From the NCBI RefSeq assembly GCF_030398385.1, contig NZ_JAOAOQ010000006.1:124001-188000 (forward strand): DNA of 64,000 bases. The letters run 5' to 3'. The notes under the pieces are model-generated. The model did not search any database. It was not told the origin of the DNA and worked only from the letters and a program-made list of their open reading frames with translations. The stretch comes from Aquibium sp. ELW1220. Lineage in GTDB: Bacteria > Pseudomonadota > Alphaproteobacteria > Rhizobiales > Rhizobiaceae. The position numbers and the translations under genes were made by a program. Positions 1 through 9,214 of the stretch are shown here, piece by piece; the first letter of the stretch is position 1; each line of letters starts with the position of its first letter.

Positions 1-760
1 GGTCGCGCAGGCTGTCCTGCGCGATCCGCTCCAGCGCGTAGATGGAGCCGATGCGAACCTCCAGATTGGGGACGGTGCGCTCCACCGTCTCGCGGTCGAC
101 GAGGTCGGCGCCGTCCGGCCCCTTCTCGACGACCAGCCGCCCCACCGCATCGCGCAGCCAGCCACCGTCAGCGCCCTTGCGGTAGCGCGGCGTCTCGATC
201 ACCCGCTTGACCGTCTTTTCCGCCCCCAGCCCTTCGACCGCCTTGTTGATGCGGTCGGTGATGAGACCCTGTTCGGCCGCCACCGTCTGCCGCTCCGTGG
301 TGAAGACCCGAATCAAAGCCAGCGGCGCGGCGACGAGGCCAGCGAGCGCCGTCATCAGCCCCACCAGCGCCAGATAATGGATGCGATAGGCCAGTGCCGC
401 TTGGCTGTCGGAGGCGTTTCCCGCCAGCGGCGGGCGAAACCAGAGCGTGAAGGTTCCGTCGATCGTCAACGCGATCAGCAACAGCCAGAACGGGGTGAGC
501 ACGACGGCGAGCCAAGCGAGCCAGTTCAGGGCCCGGCGCTCGTGCAGGCGCGGCAACCGCTCGCCGAGCGACTTGGTCCAGGTCTTCCGCGTCGCCCACA
601 GATGTGCGCACCACGTTGCGGCGCCGACCAGCGCCACGGCCAGCACGATGGCGGCGAAGAAGCCCCAGCCGTACAGCGAAAAGGGCAGCGTCAGCGTGAT
701 GCTGATCGGCTCAGAACCGCCCGGCGGACCAGCCGCTGCCATCGTCATCGCCGGTTGCAT
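1..760 (-). CDS. Membrane-anchored pentapeptide-repeat-type protein (N-terminal part, cut by window edge)
   Basis: An open minus-strand frame starts at the ATG at 760 and runs off the window edge, so at least 253 residues are visible. Three hydrophobic segments (about residues 20-52, 75-100 and 125-150) are followed by a cytoplasmic-looking part. That part ends in VRIGSIYALERIAQDSLRD, a segment that in rhizobial proteins typically leads into pentapeptide repeats. The repeats themselves would lie outside the window, so the family call is inference from this junction. The start could also be the second Met (MTMAAAG, 12 bases later). The gene follows ruvB on the same strand but is separated from it by a palindromic element, so it is probably transcribed independently. 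The function is unknown. Confidence 0.6.
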   Translation of the reverse strand, partial: MQPAMTMAAAGPPGGSEPISITLTLPFSLYGWGFFAAIVLAVALVGAATWCAHLWATRKTWTKSLGERLPRLHERRALNWLAWLAVVLTPFWLLLIALTIDGTFTLWFRPPLAGNASDSQAALAYRIHYLALVGLMTALAGLVAAPLALIRVFTTERQTVAAEQGLITDRINKAVEGLGAEKTVKRVIETPRYRKGADGGWLRDAVGRLVVEKGPDGADLVDRETVERTVPNLEVRIGSIYALERIAQDSLRD

Positions 761-825
761 CCCCCGCTCGCCCGCCACCGAATATCGCGACGGACGGCGG
801 CGGGGTCAAGCGCGCGAACGACGAA

Positions 826-913
826 GAATTGCGGGGACAGTTTACTTAATTCGGCTCTCGCTATACTTCCAGAATGGCGATAAAAACCGAATTAAGTAAA
901 CTGTCCCCGCAAT

Positions 914-915
<2 letters not shown>
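826..915. repeat. REPIN-like palindromic element, copy 1
   Basis: A perfect 29-bp inverted repeat (arms 826-854 and 887-915) encloses a 32-base loop. Each arm contains GGGGACAGTTTACTTAATT. A second element with the same arm core lies at 16688-16770. The right arm overlaps the last two bases of the ruvB stop codon. This layout (two head-to-head short palindromic units in an intergenic space) fits REP doublets mobilised by a RAYT transposase. No such transposase is in the window. The element may also act as a bidirectional transcript end. Confidence 0.75.
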
Positions 916-1947
<1,032 letters not shown>

Positions 1948-1951
<4 letters not shown>

Positions 1952-2352
1952 GAAATCAGCTCGACCACGGGAATTCTCGACGCCGCCTTCCGGTCGAGCG
2001 AAACGACATGGACGCAGCCAGCGTCAAGACAGAGCTGAGCGATCAGCGCGTCGGCAAAATCCCCGCCCCCGTTTTCCACGGCGGTCAGCGTGCGCTCGAT
2101 CGCGTCTAGCGAGTGAATCTCGACCCCCCGGATCCTGCAGATTCGGCGTATGGCGTCCACGCTTTGCTGCTTGGTGTAGCGGTAGTGCTTCCGCAGCGCC
2201 CAATCCAGTTCCACGAGGCTGATCACGGTCACGTAGCCCGTATAATTTCGGCCGAGCCCCTCTCCGAAAGCCAGCACGGCCTTACGCTGCTCGGGATTGT
2301 CGTCGATGAGCAGACGGAGGAGGACGTTGGTATCGATCCCGATCTTCGTCAC
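1948..2352 (-). CDS. PIN-domain ribonuclease toxin (VapC-like)
   Basis: 134 residues. The PIN acidic set is visible: D7 in [12 protein letters not shown]48, D98/D101 ([11 protein letters not shown]) and D120. VapC-type toxins are Mg-dependent endoribonucleases that cleave tRNA or rRNA and are neutralised by the cognate antitoxin. Translation starts at GTG 2352, overlapping the antitoxin stop by four bases (GTGA), and its own stop overlaps the ruvB start by four bases (ATGA). The gene is therefore locked into a ruvA-antitoxin-toxin-ruvB operon, an unusual place for a toxin. All catalytic positions look intact. Confidence 0.88.
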
Positions 2353-2630
2353 GCCGCTTTGCCTCTTGCGGTTGCAGATGGAGGGAGAGCCGCATTCGCC
2401 ATTGCCTCGGCAATCGTCTCGTCGATCTCCTCGAGGCGAGCCGCTCCGTTCGGGGGCTCACCGAGATATCCTGCCAGGTCATTGAAGTTTATGCATTTGG
2501 GAACAAGGATGAGAACTCCGTCCCGCACTTCCACGAGGACCGAGTCTCCCGCCGCCAGCCCCAGTTCGTCGCGCACCTCCTTCGGGATCGTGATCTGCCC
2601 CTTCGATGTCATTGTCGTGTAAGCGCCCAT
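2349..2630 (-). CDS. AbrB/MazE-family antitoxin
   Basis: 93 residues. The N-terminal swapped-hairpin AbrB domain is plain: TMTSKGQITIPKEVRDELGL, then AGDSVLVEVRDGVLILVP (residues about 5-45). The C-terminal half should wrap the PIN toxin. It starts at ATG 2630 with GGAGAG seven bases upstream, and its stop overlaps the toxin GTG. Antitoxins of this kind repress their own promoter. The 65-base gap to ruvA holds CTTACT (2633-2638) and AGTAAG (2668-2673), a possible operator, so the toxin pair and ruvB may have an internal promoter separate from ruvA. Confidence 0.88.
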   Translation of the reverse strand: MGAYTTMTSKGQITIPKEVRDELGLAAGDSVLVEVRDGVLILVPKCINFNDLAGYLGEPPNGAARLEEIDETIAEAMANAALPPSATARGKAA

Positions 2631-2695
2631 GACTTACTCTCCGAATGATTTCTTACGAAACGAAGGTAGTAAGGAAAGCGCCGGACGGCAAGGCT

Positions 2696-3316
2696 TCACC
2701 GCGCCAACTCCTTCAGCCCGGCCCGGATCAGCTTCGACGAATCCGCGCCGTCGCCGGCCGTCTTCAGCGCCGCGGCGATGGCATTGGCGGCGACGTCGCG
2801 CGAGTAGCCGAGATTGACCAGCGCCGACACCGCGTCGGCCACCGGCGCCGGAGCGACGCCTTCGCCGAGTTCCTGCTTCAGGCCCATCGCGGCCGCGGCT
2901 TCGCCGGTGTAGGCCGGGGCCTTGTCGCGCAGTTCGGTGACGATGCGCTCCGCGACCTTCTTGCCGACACCGGGCGCGCGGGCGACCATGGCAATGTCGC
3001 GCAACGCCACCGCATTGGCGAGTTCGGAGGCGGTGAGCGTCGACAGCACCGCCAGCGCCACCTTGGCGCCGACGCCGGGAACGTTGTTCTGCAGCAGGCG
3101 GAACCACTCGCGTTCGAGGGCCGAGCCGAAACCGTAGAGCCGGATCATGTCCTCGCGGACATAGGTTTCGATGTGCAGCACCACCGCCTCGCCGATGCCG
3201 GGCAGCTTCGACAGCGTCCGCGCGGGGCAGTAGGCGACGTAGCCGACCCCGTGCACGTCCACCACGCAGTGGTCCTCGGCAATCTCGTCGAGCGTTCCCT
3301 TGAGCTTTCCGATCAT
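2696..3316 (-). CDS. ruvA: Holliday junction DNA helicase subunit RuvA
   Basis: 206 residues, standard for RuvA, which binds four-way junctions as a tetramer and loads RuvB. It opens with MIGKLKGTL. The first domain is an OB fold ([13 protein letters not shown]). Two helix-hairpin-helix motifs follow ([15 protein letters not shown] and [13 protein letters not shown]), and the C-terminal RuvB-binding three-helix domain contains [12 protein letters not shown]. The adjacent upstream gene is an exporter, not ruvC, so the usual ruvC-ruvA-ruvB order is broken here on both sides. Confidence 0.97.
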   Translation of the reverse strand: MIGKLKGTLDEIAEDHCVVDVHGVGYVAYCPARTLSKLPGIGEAVVLHIETYVREDMIRLYGFGSALEREWFRLLQNNVPGVGAKVALAVLSTLTASELANAVALRDIAMVARAPGVGKKVAERIVTELRDKAPAYTGEAAAAMGLKQELGEGVAPAPVADAVSALVNLGYSRDVAANAIAAALKTAGDGADSSKLIRAGLKELAR

Positions 3317-3406
3317 CGAATCGATCCCGCGCGGTATTGGAGCAGCAGCATCGCTGTATCACCGCAAAGAGGCCTTCCGCAAAGCGCCTGCGCCTTCGGG
3401 GCGTCT

Positions 3407-4636
3407 TCAGTCCGGGATGTGCGGGATCGACCGCGGCTCCGGCAGCAGGCGCCAGATCAGCCAGGACAGGATGGCCGTGAACCCCATGACGGGAATCACG
3501 GTCGCGGCGGCCGTCACCGGTTCTCCGATCAGGGCTGCGGCCGTGCCGCCGACGAGCCCGCCGCCCATCTGCATGAAGCCGGAGATCGAGGAAGCAGCAC
3601 CCGCTATGTGCGGGAACGGCGCGATCGAGGCGACCATCATGGCCGGCATGATGAAGGCGATGCCGAAGGCGAAGAGACCGACCGGCCCCATGATCGACAG
3701 GACGCTCGGCGGCGCGACGCGCAGCAGCACCGCCAGCAGCACGCAGGCGACGGCGACGCAGGAGAGCCCGAACGGAACCAGCCGCGGCGCCGGCATGATC
3801 TGCAGGAACCGTCGCACGACCAGCGATCCGGCAAAGAAACTGCCGGATTGCAGCAGCATGCCGAGCCCGAACTCTGTCGCGGTGAGGCCGACCCGATCCA
3901 TGAGAAGGAAGGGAAGCACCGTGGCCAGCGTGTAGAGTGAGCCGACCGTGCCGGTAATGACGAGGCCGCACAGGACGAAGTACGGACTGCCGAACAGCGT
4001 GGCATAGGACTTGGCCAGCGCAGCGGGCCTTATGCGGGACGTGTCGCGCAGCACCGTCTCGCGCAGTCCGAACTGCACCACCAGCACGACGACCACACCG
4101 AGCGCCACCATTGCCAGGAAGATCGCATGCCAGCCGGCCGCGATCATGATGAGACCGCCGATGGTCGGCGAGAAAGCCGGCCCGACCGCCAGCACGATTG
4201 CCTGCAGGTTCATAATGCGGGCGGCTCTGTCGTCATGGAACAGGTCGCGGATCAGGGCCCGCGAGATCGCCACGCCGACGGCCGATCCCACGCCCTGGAA
4301 GAAGCGGGCCGCGATCAGGATCTCGACCGACGGCGCCACCAGCGCCACGAGGCTGGCGATCAGATAGATCGTCATGAAGCCCAGCACGACGGGCTTGCGG
4401 CCGAAACCGTCGGAGAGCGGGCCGCAGACGAGTTGCGACAGGGCGAATCCCGCGAAGTAGAGCGACAGGCTGAGCTTCACCGCCGCTTCGGTACTGCCGA
4501 ACGCATGCACGATCTCCGGCATGGCGGGCGTGTAGAGCGCCATAGACACCGGGCCGACCGAGACCATCAGCGCGCCGATGAGCCCGACGCGGCGTTCGCT
4601 CATCAAGGTGGGCGGGGGAGAAACGGGGGCGTTCAC
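3407..4636 (-). CDS. Bcr/CflA-type MFS drug exporter
   Basis: 409 residues from GTG 4636, with about twelve hydrophobic segments. The MFS loop 2-3 signature LSDGFGRKPV is present, as is the RFFQGVGSAVGVAISRALIRD region of the Bcr/CflA (DHA1) group that expels bicyclomycin, chloramphenicol and similar compounds. The GTG start overlaps the stop of the upstream marR gene (GTGA), which decides the start; an ATG eleven codons further in (MSERRVG) is the alternative. The pair forms a two-gene operon, so the regulator probably senses a ligand of the pump. The substrate cannot be read from sequence. Confidence 0.88.
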   Translation of the reverse strand: MNAPVSPPPTLMSERRVGLIGALMVSVGPVSMALYTPAMPEIVHAFGSTEAAVKLSLSLYFAGFALSQLVCGPLSDGFGRKPVVLGFMTIYLIASLVALVAPSVEILIAARFFQGVGSAVGVAISRALIRDLFHDDRAARIMNLQAIVLAVGPAFSPTIGGLIMIAAGWHAIFLAMVALGVVVVLVVQFGLRETVLRDTSRIRPAALAKSYATLFGSPYFVLCGLVITGTVGSLYTLATVLPFLLMDRVGLTATEFGLGMLLQSGSFFAGSLVVRRFLQIMPAPRLVPFGLSCVAVACVLLAVLLRVAPPSVLSIMGPVGLFAFGIAFIMPAMMVASIAPFPHIAGAASSISGFMQMGGGLVGGTAAALIGEPVTAAATVIPVMGFTAILSWLIWRLLPEPRSIPHIPD

Positions 4637-5106
4637 GTGTGATCCCCCGGTCGCGGCGCTTCGCCCTTCATCGCAGACAGATCCTCGCGCAGCAGCTTCA
4701 GCATGCCGATGAGTTCGTTCCAGCGCTCGGAGCCCATGTTGCGGGTCAGGTCTTCCCGGATGGCCGCGCCGATCGAACGCACTTCGGCAAGCACCTCCTC
4801 GGCCTCCGGCGTCAGTTCCACGAGCTTTGCCCGGCGATCGGCCGGATCGGCGGTTCGGGTGACGAGCCCGCGCCCTTCGAGCCGGTCGAGATAGCCCGAC
4901 AGCGTCATCGCCTCGACGCCCATGCGTTCGGCGAGCACGTTCTGGCGCACCACCCCGCAGCGGGCGATATTGGCCAGCGCCCGCCCCTCGCCAGGCGTGA
5001 CGGCCACGCCCGCCGCAGCGATCCGGCGTTCGATTTCGGCGCGGACCAGCCGCGCCACGTCGGAAATCAGGAACCCCAGCGAATCGGGATCGGAAGGCTG
5101 CGACAT
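4633..5106 (-). CDS. MarR-family transcriptional regulator
   Basis: 157 residues with a winged helix-turn-helix: RQNVLAERMGVEAMTLSGYLDRLEGRGLV, then the wing RTADPADRRAKLVELTPEAE, diagnostic of MarR. Proteins of this family are dimeric repressors that release DNA when bound by phenolic or drug-like ligands. It is the first gene of an operon with the exporter (four-base overlap) and divergent from the M3 peptidase gene. Autoregulation from the 5107-5240 intergenic region is expected but not shown. Confidence 0.92.
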   Translation of the reverse strand: MSQPSDPDSLGFLISDVARLVRAEIERRIAAAGVAVTPGEGRALANIARCGVVRQNVLAERMGVEAMTLSGYLDRLEGRGLVTRTADPADRRAKLVELTPEAEEVLAEVRSIGAAIREDLTRNMGSERWNELIGMLKLLREDLSAMKGEAPRPGDHT

Positions 5107-5127
5107 GGGGATGGAGTGCCGGAATTG

Positions 5128-5142
5128 ATAAGGGGAGCTTAT
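5128..5142. promoter_or_regulatory. Candidate MarR operator
   Basis: Inverted repeat ATAAG-N5-CTTAT in an AT-rich patch between the divergent marR and M3 peptidase genes, close to the marR start. Size and position fit a MarR dimer site. The match is short and the call is inference. Confidence 0.3.
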
Positions 5143-5240
5143 AATAAGGCAGGCGTATCAAAGCCAGGGTCCGCCCGTCAAGCCCGTTGCGCACCGCCCG
5201 CCGCCGCCTTACATCCGAATCCCGTCCCGAGGAATCCCGC

Positions 5241-7292
5241 ATGACCGATCTGACTGCCGCGTCCGCCACCGCTCCGCTCGTCGACTGGAGCGGCCCCATA
5301 GGCCTCCCCGATTTCGCGCATATCGGCGACGAGGCCTTCGCGGCGGCCTTCGATGCCGGTTTCGCCGCGCACGCAGCCGAAATCGAGGCGATCGCAGCCG
5401 ATCCGGCAGCGCCGACGATCGAGAACACGCTCGCCGCGCTGGAACTCGCAGGCAAGCCGCTCGGCCGGGTCTCTGCGATCTTCTGGTGCAAGGCCGGCGC
5501 CGACACCAACGACACCATTCAGGCCCTGGAGCGCTCGGTCTCGCCGCGCATGGCACGGCACTATTCGGCGATCGGCATGAACCAGAAGCTCTTCGCCCGC
5601 ATCGACGAGCTGTACGAGCGACGTGCCGGACTCGGTCTCGACCCCGAGACGGAGCGGGTGCTGGAACTCACCTGGAAGGGCTTCGTCCGGTCCGGCGCCA
5701 GGCTGGGCGATGCCGACAAGCAGCGCCTTGCGGCCATCAACGAGGAACTGGCTTCGCTCGGCGCACGCTTTGGCCAGAACGTGCTGGCGGACGAGCGGTC
5801 CTGGGCGCTGTTCCTCGACGCTTCCGACCTGGCGGGCCTTCCCGACTCGCTGCGCCGCTCGATGGCGGAAGCAGCGGCCTCGCGTGGCCAGGACGGCAGG
5901 TATGCCGTCACGCTGTCGCGCTCCATCATGGAGCCGTTCCTGACCTTCTCCGATCGCCGCGACCTGCGCGAGACCGCCTTCCGCGCCTTCGTGGCGCGTG
6001 GCGAGAACGAGGGCGACAACGACAATCGCGGCGTGGTGGCCGGCATGCTCCGGCTGCGGCGAGAGAAGGCCCGGCTGCTCGGCTACCCGTCCTATGCCGC
6101 GCTCAAGCTCGACAACACCATGGCCAAGACGCCGGACGCGGTGGCAGAGCTTCTCGATCCCGTTTGGGAGAAGGCCCTGGAGAAGGTCGCCGAGGACCAG
6201 GCCGAACTCACGCGCATCGCTTCCCACGGCGGCCTCAACGCGGCGCTCGCGCCCTGGGACTGGCGCTATTACCAGGAGAAGCTGCGCTCGGAACGCTACG
6301 CCTTCGACGCGCAGCAGCTGAAACCCTATTTCCAGCTCGAGAACGTCATTGCCGCCTGTTTCGACGTGGCGAACCGCCTCTTCGGCCTCACCTTCGAAGA
6401 GAAGCAGGGCGTCGCCGCCTGGCATCCGGACGTGCGGGTCTTCGAGGTGAAGAACGCCGACGGCACGCATCGTGCCGTCTTCCTCGCAGACTATTTCAAC
6501 CGCCCGTCGAAGCGCTCGGGCGCCTGGATGAGCTCGCTGCGCGGCGGCTGGTCGCTCGGCGAGGGATCCACCCCGATCATCTACAATGTCATGAACTTCG
6601 CCAGGGCGCCGAAGGGCGAAGCCGCGCTTCTGTCGGTCGACGAGGCGCACACGCTGTTCCACGAATTCGGCCATGCGCTGCACGGGATGCTGAGCGAGGT
6701 CACCTGGCCCTCGGTCTCCGGCACGGGCGTCTCGCGCGACTTCGTCGAACTGCCCTCGCAGCTCTACGAACACTGGCTGACCGTTCCGGACGTGCTCGAG
6801 AAGCACGCCCGCCACGCCGAGACCGGCCAACCGATGCCGCGCGATCTCATGGAGCGCATGGAGGCTTCCAAGACCTTCGGCGCCGGCTTCGCGACCGTCG
6901 AATTCGCGGCATCTGCCCTGATCGACATGGCCTATCATGCCGCAGAGGAGGCACCGGAGGATCCGCTCGCCTTCGAACTGGAGATGCTGGCGCGCCTGAA
7001 GATGCCGGACGCCATCGCCATGCGTCACCGCACGCCGCACTTCGCGCATGTGTTCTCCGGCGACGGCTACTCGGCCGGATACTACTCCTACATGTGGTCG
7101 GAAGTGCTCGACGCCGACGCGTTCTCGGCCTTCGAGGAAACCGGCGATCCGTTCGACCCGTCGATGGCCGAACGGCTGCGCAAGCACATCTACTCGGCTG
7201 GCGGATCGCGCGATCCCGAGGAACTCTACACGGCCTTCCGCGGCAAGATGCCGTCGCCCGACGCCATGATGCGCAAGCGCGGGCTTGCCTGA
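5241..7292 (+). CDS. M3-family zinc oligopeptidase (PrlC/Dcp-like)
   Basis: 683 residues from ATG 5241, preceded by a GAGGAA ribosome site; a longer frame exists upstream but lacks such a site. The thermolysin-like zinc motif HEFGHALH is at residues 474-481, followed by the M3 ligand region SRDFVELPSQLYEHW. The C-terminal GYSAGYYSYMWSEVLDADAF is characteristic of oligopeptidase A and dipeptidyl carboxypeptidase. No signal peptide is seen, so it probably acts in the cytoplasm, degrading short peptides from protein or signal-peptide turnover. Choosing between PrlC and Dcp needs a tree. It stands alone, divergent from marR. Confidence 0.93.
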   Translation: MTDLTAASATAPLVDWSGPIGLPDFAHIGDEAFAAAFDAGFAAHAAEIEAIAADPAAPTIENTLAALELAGKPLGRVSAIFWCKAGADTNDTIQALERSVSPRMARHYSAIGMNQKLFARIDELYERRAGLGLDPETERVLELTWKGFVRSGARLGDADKQRLAAINEELASLGARFGQNVLADERSWALFLDASDLAGLPDSLRRSMAEAAASRGQDGRYAVTLSRSIMEPFLTFSDRRDLRETAFRAFVARGENEGDNDNRGVVAGMLRLRREKARLLGYPSYAALKLDNTMAKTPDAVAELLDPVWEKALEKVAEDQAELTRIASHGGLNAALAPWDWRYYQEKLRSERYAFDAQQLKPYFQLENVIAACFDVANRLFGLTFEEKQGVAAWHPDVRVFEVKNADGTHRAVFLADYFNRPSKRSGAWMSSLRGGWSLGEGSTPIIYNVMNFARAPKGEAALLSVDEAHTLFHEFGHALHGMLSEVTWPSVSGTGVSRDFVELPSQLYEHWLTVPDVLEKHARHAETGQPMPRDLMERMEASKTFGAGFATVEFAASALIDMAYHAAEEAPEDPLAFELEMLARLKMPDAIAMRHRTPHFAHVFSGDGYSAGYYSYMWSEVLDADAFSAFEETGDPFDPSMAERLRKHIYSAGGSRDPEELYTAFRGKMPSPDAMMRKRGLA

Positions 7293-7393
7293 GGAGCCCC
7301 TGAGCGCACGGTGGCGGACCTCGTCGGGGCGTTTGCACCGCGGCCTTCGCCTGTTATGTCGCAGGGGACGGATCCGGCGAAAGGAATGACAGG

Positions 7394-8377
7394 ATGAAGC
7401 AGCGTGAACTCGGCAGGAACGGGCCCCTCGTCGGAGCCGTCGGCCTCGGATGCATGAGCTTTGCCGGAGCCTATGGACCGGCTGACCGGCGGGAGAGCCT
7501 GGCGGTCCTGAAACATGCGCTCGATCTCGGCGTCACCCATCTCGACACGGCCATCATCTACGGCAACGGCCTGTCCGAGGAGATCATCGGCGAGTTCGTC
7601 AAGGATCATCCCGGCCGGTTCACCATCGCCACCAAGGCCGGCATCCGCATGCAGCCGACGCGGCACTTCGACAACAAGCCCGGCTATCTGCGCGAGGCGC
7701 TGGAAGGCTCGCTCAAACGTCTCGGCGTCGACCACGTCGAACTGTTCTACCTGCATCGCCGCGATCAGGAGGTGCCGATCGAGGACGCCATGGAAACGCT
7801 GGTGCGTTTCAAGGAGGAGGGCAAGATCGGCGGCATCGGGCTTTCGGAGATCGCGCCTTTCACGCTGGAGCGCGCCTGCGCGGTGCATCCCGTCATGGCG
7901 GTGCAGAACGAGTACTCGCTGTGGACGCGCCTCCCCGAACTCGGCCTGATCCAGGCCTGCGAGCGGCTGGGCGTCGCCTTCGTGCCGTTCTCGCCCGTCG
8001 GGCGCGGGATATTCTCCGACGTGCCGGTCGATCCATCGACCTTCCGCGACACGGATTTCCGCAAGGCCAACCCCCGCTTCATGGAGCCGAACTTCGCCGC
8101 CAATGCGCGCTTCATCGACCAGTTCCGCGCCTTCGCGCAGGAGCGCGGCTGGTCGGTCCCGGCTCTCGCCATCGCGTGGACGCTGCACCGCGGCGACCAC
8201 TTGATCCCCATTCCGGGAACGCGCACCATCCCGCACCTGGAGCAGGACGCGGCAGCAGCCGACATCGCGCTTGCCGCCGAGGACATGGCCGCGATCGAGC
8301 GTATCCTACCACCCGGCTTCGCCCATGGCGCACGCTATTCCGACGTGCAGGCCATCGGACCGGAGAGCTACTGCTGA
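7394..8377 (+). CDS. Aldo/keto reductase
   Basis: 327 residues, the normal size of a single TIM-barrel AKR using NADPH. The catalytic tetrad can be placed at D51 and Y56 (LDTAIIYG), K81 (TKAG) and H121 (YLHRRD). The C-terminal IPIPGTRTIPHLEQ forms the cofactor-binding end. It resembles the YhdN/IolS-like general stress or aldehyde reductases (AKR11/13 type). ATG 7394 follows a GAAAGGAATGACAGG ribosome site. There is no operon partner; the substrate is unknown. Confidence 0.92.
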   Translation: MKQRELGRNGPLVGAVGLGCMSFAGAYGPADRRESLAVLKHALDLGVTHLDTAIIYGNGLSEEIIGEFVKDHPGRFTIATKAGIRMQPTRHFDNKPGYLREALEGSLKRLGVDHVELFYLHRRDQEVPIEDAMETLVRFKEEGKIGGIGLSEIAPFTLERACAVHPVMAVQNEYSLWTRLPELGLIQACERLGVAFVPFSPVGRGIFSDVPVDPSTFRDTDFRKANPRFMEPNFAANARFIDQFRAFAQERGWSVPALAIAWTLHRGDHLIPIPGTRTIPHLEQDAAAADIALAAEDMAAIERILPPGFAHGARYSDVQAIGPESYC

Positions 8378-8436
8378 GGACTCGCCGCGGCCCCCGGTCG
8401 GCGCTATTGTATCGGCAGGGACCAGGGAGCCGATCC

Positions 8437-8700
8437 ATGGGCGAAATTCTGATCAGGAACCTCGACGACGAGGTCATGGCAAGCTTCGAGTGGCGCGCGC
8501 GGATGTCCGGGCGCTCTCTGGAAGAGACCATCCGGGAAGCGCTGGCCGCCGCCGCGCCCCTCACCTCCTAAGAGCGCGTGGCCCTTTCGGAGCGTCTGCG
8601 GGAAGGGATGCCGAAGATGGACCATGACGTCCTGCGCTACATCCGCCTCGGCCGTGACGATGCGATGCAAGCGGAAGCACCTCTTGATCCGGAAGGATAG
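8437..8700 (+). pseudogene. Ribbon-helix-helix (FitA/VapB-like) antitoxin split by an in-frame TAA
   Basis: From ATG 8437 the frame encodes MGEILIRNLDDEVMASFEWR and so on, a ribbon-helix-helix antitoxin N-terminus (residues 1-44), and hits TAA at 8569-8571. The same frame then continues as ERVALSERLREGMPK for 42 more codons to TAG at 8698-8700, three bases before the toxin GTG. Related antitoxins read LTPEERVALSERLR here, so TAA most simply replaces GAA by one G-to-T change. The DNA-binding half could still be made; the toxin-binding half would need readthrough or restart at an internal ATG (8611 or 8620 region). A sequencing error is possible. Confidence 0.72.
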
Positions 8701-8703
8701 GAA

Positions 8704-9132
8704 GTGCCGGTCGTCGTCGATGCCAGCATCGCGTACCACCGGACCATACCCACCGACCATACTGCGGCGGCTGTCAGCCTGCTTTCAAAGAAGGTTGGAC
8801 TGATCGCCCCCGACCTCATCATTCCAGAGGTGTCGAACGCCCTGTTCACGACGGCAAATTGCACCCCCGAATACGCGCAGCGGATCATGGACGGCATCGA
8901 GTTCCTTCCGCGCTGGTTCAGCGAGATCGCCCCGACGTCGCCGCTGCGCTTCCAGGCCTTGAGACTGGCGAGCGAACTCCGACATCCGGTTTCCGACTGC
9001 TTCTATCTGGCGCTCGCCGTTCAACGCGGAGTGCGGATGATCACGCTGGACACCCATTTCATCCGCAAGGTTGAACAAAATCCCGCCTTGGCTGATACCG
9101 TCCTGCACATCGACGAGCACCTGCGCGCCTGA
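8704..9132 (+). CDS. PIN-domain toxin (VapC-like), second TA locus
   Basis: 142 residues from GTG 8704. The PIN acidic residues are present: D6 (VVVDASIAY), E42 (PEVSNALF), D98 (HPVSDCFYLALA) and D116 (TLDTHF). This layout belongs to the VapC ribonuclease group paired with ribbon-helix-helix antitoxins. It lies directly after the split antitoxin gene and would be translated from the same message. Because the toxin looks intact while its antitoxin is interrupted, either the short antitoxin suffices, another antitoxin covers it, or it is not expressed. Confidence 0.85.
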   Translation: MPVVVDASIAYHRTIPTDHTAAAVSLLSKKVGLIAPDLIIPEVSNALFTTANCTPEYAQRIMDGIEFLPRWFSEIAPTSPLRFQALRLASELRHPVSDCFYLALAVQRGVRMITLDTHFIRKVEQNPALADTVLHIDEHLRA

Positions 9133-9214
9133 GACCTTTTTCGAGGCAGGGCGCCGGTGGAGACAGGGCATCGCCCGCATCGAGCGGAACGCTACGCTTC
9201 AGGAGCACATCCCC

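Noticed and set aside
3407-5518. A 703-codon minus-strand frame through marR and into the M3 peptidase
   Set aside because: The conserved exporter begins at the GTG overlapping the marR stop (4636); the remainder is antisense to other genes.
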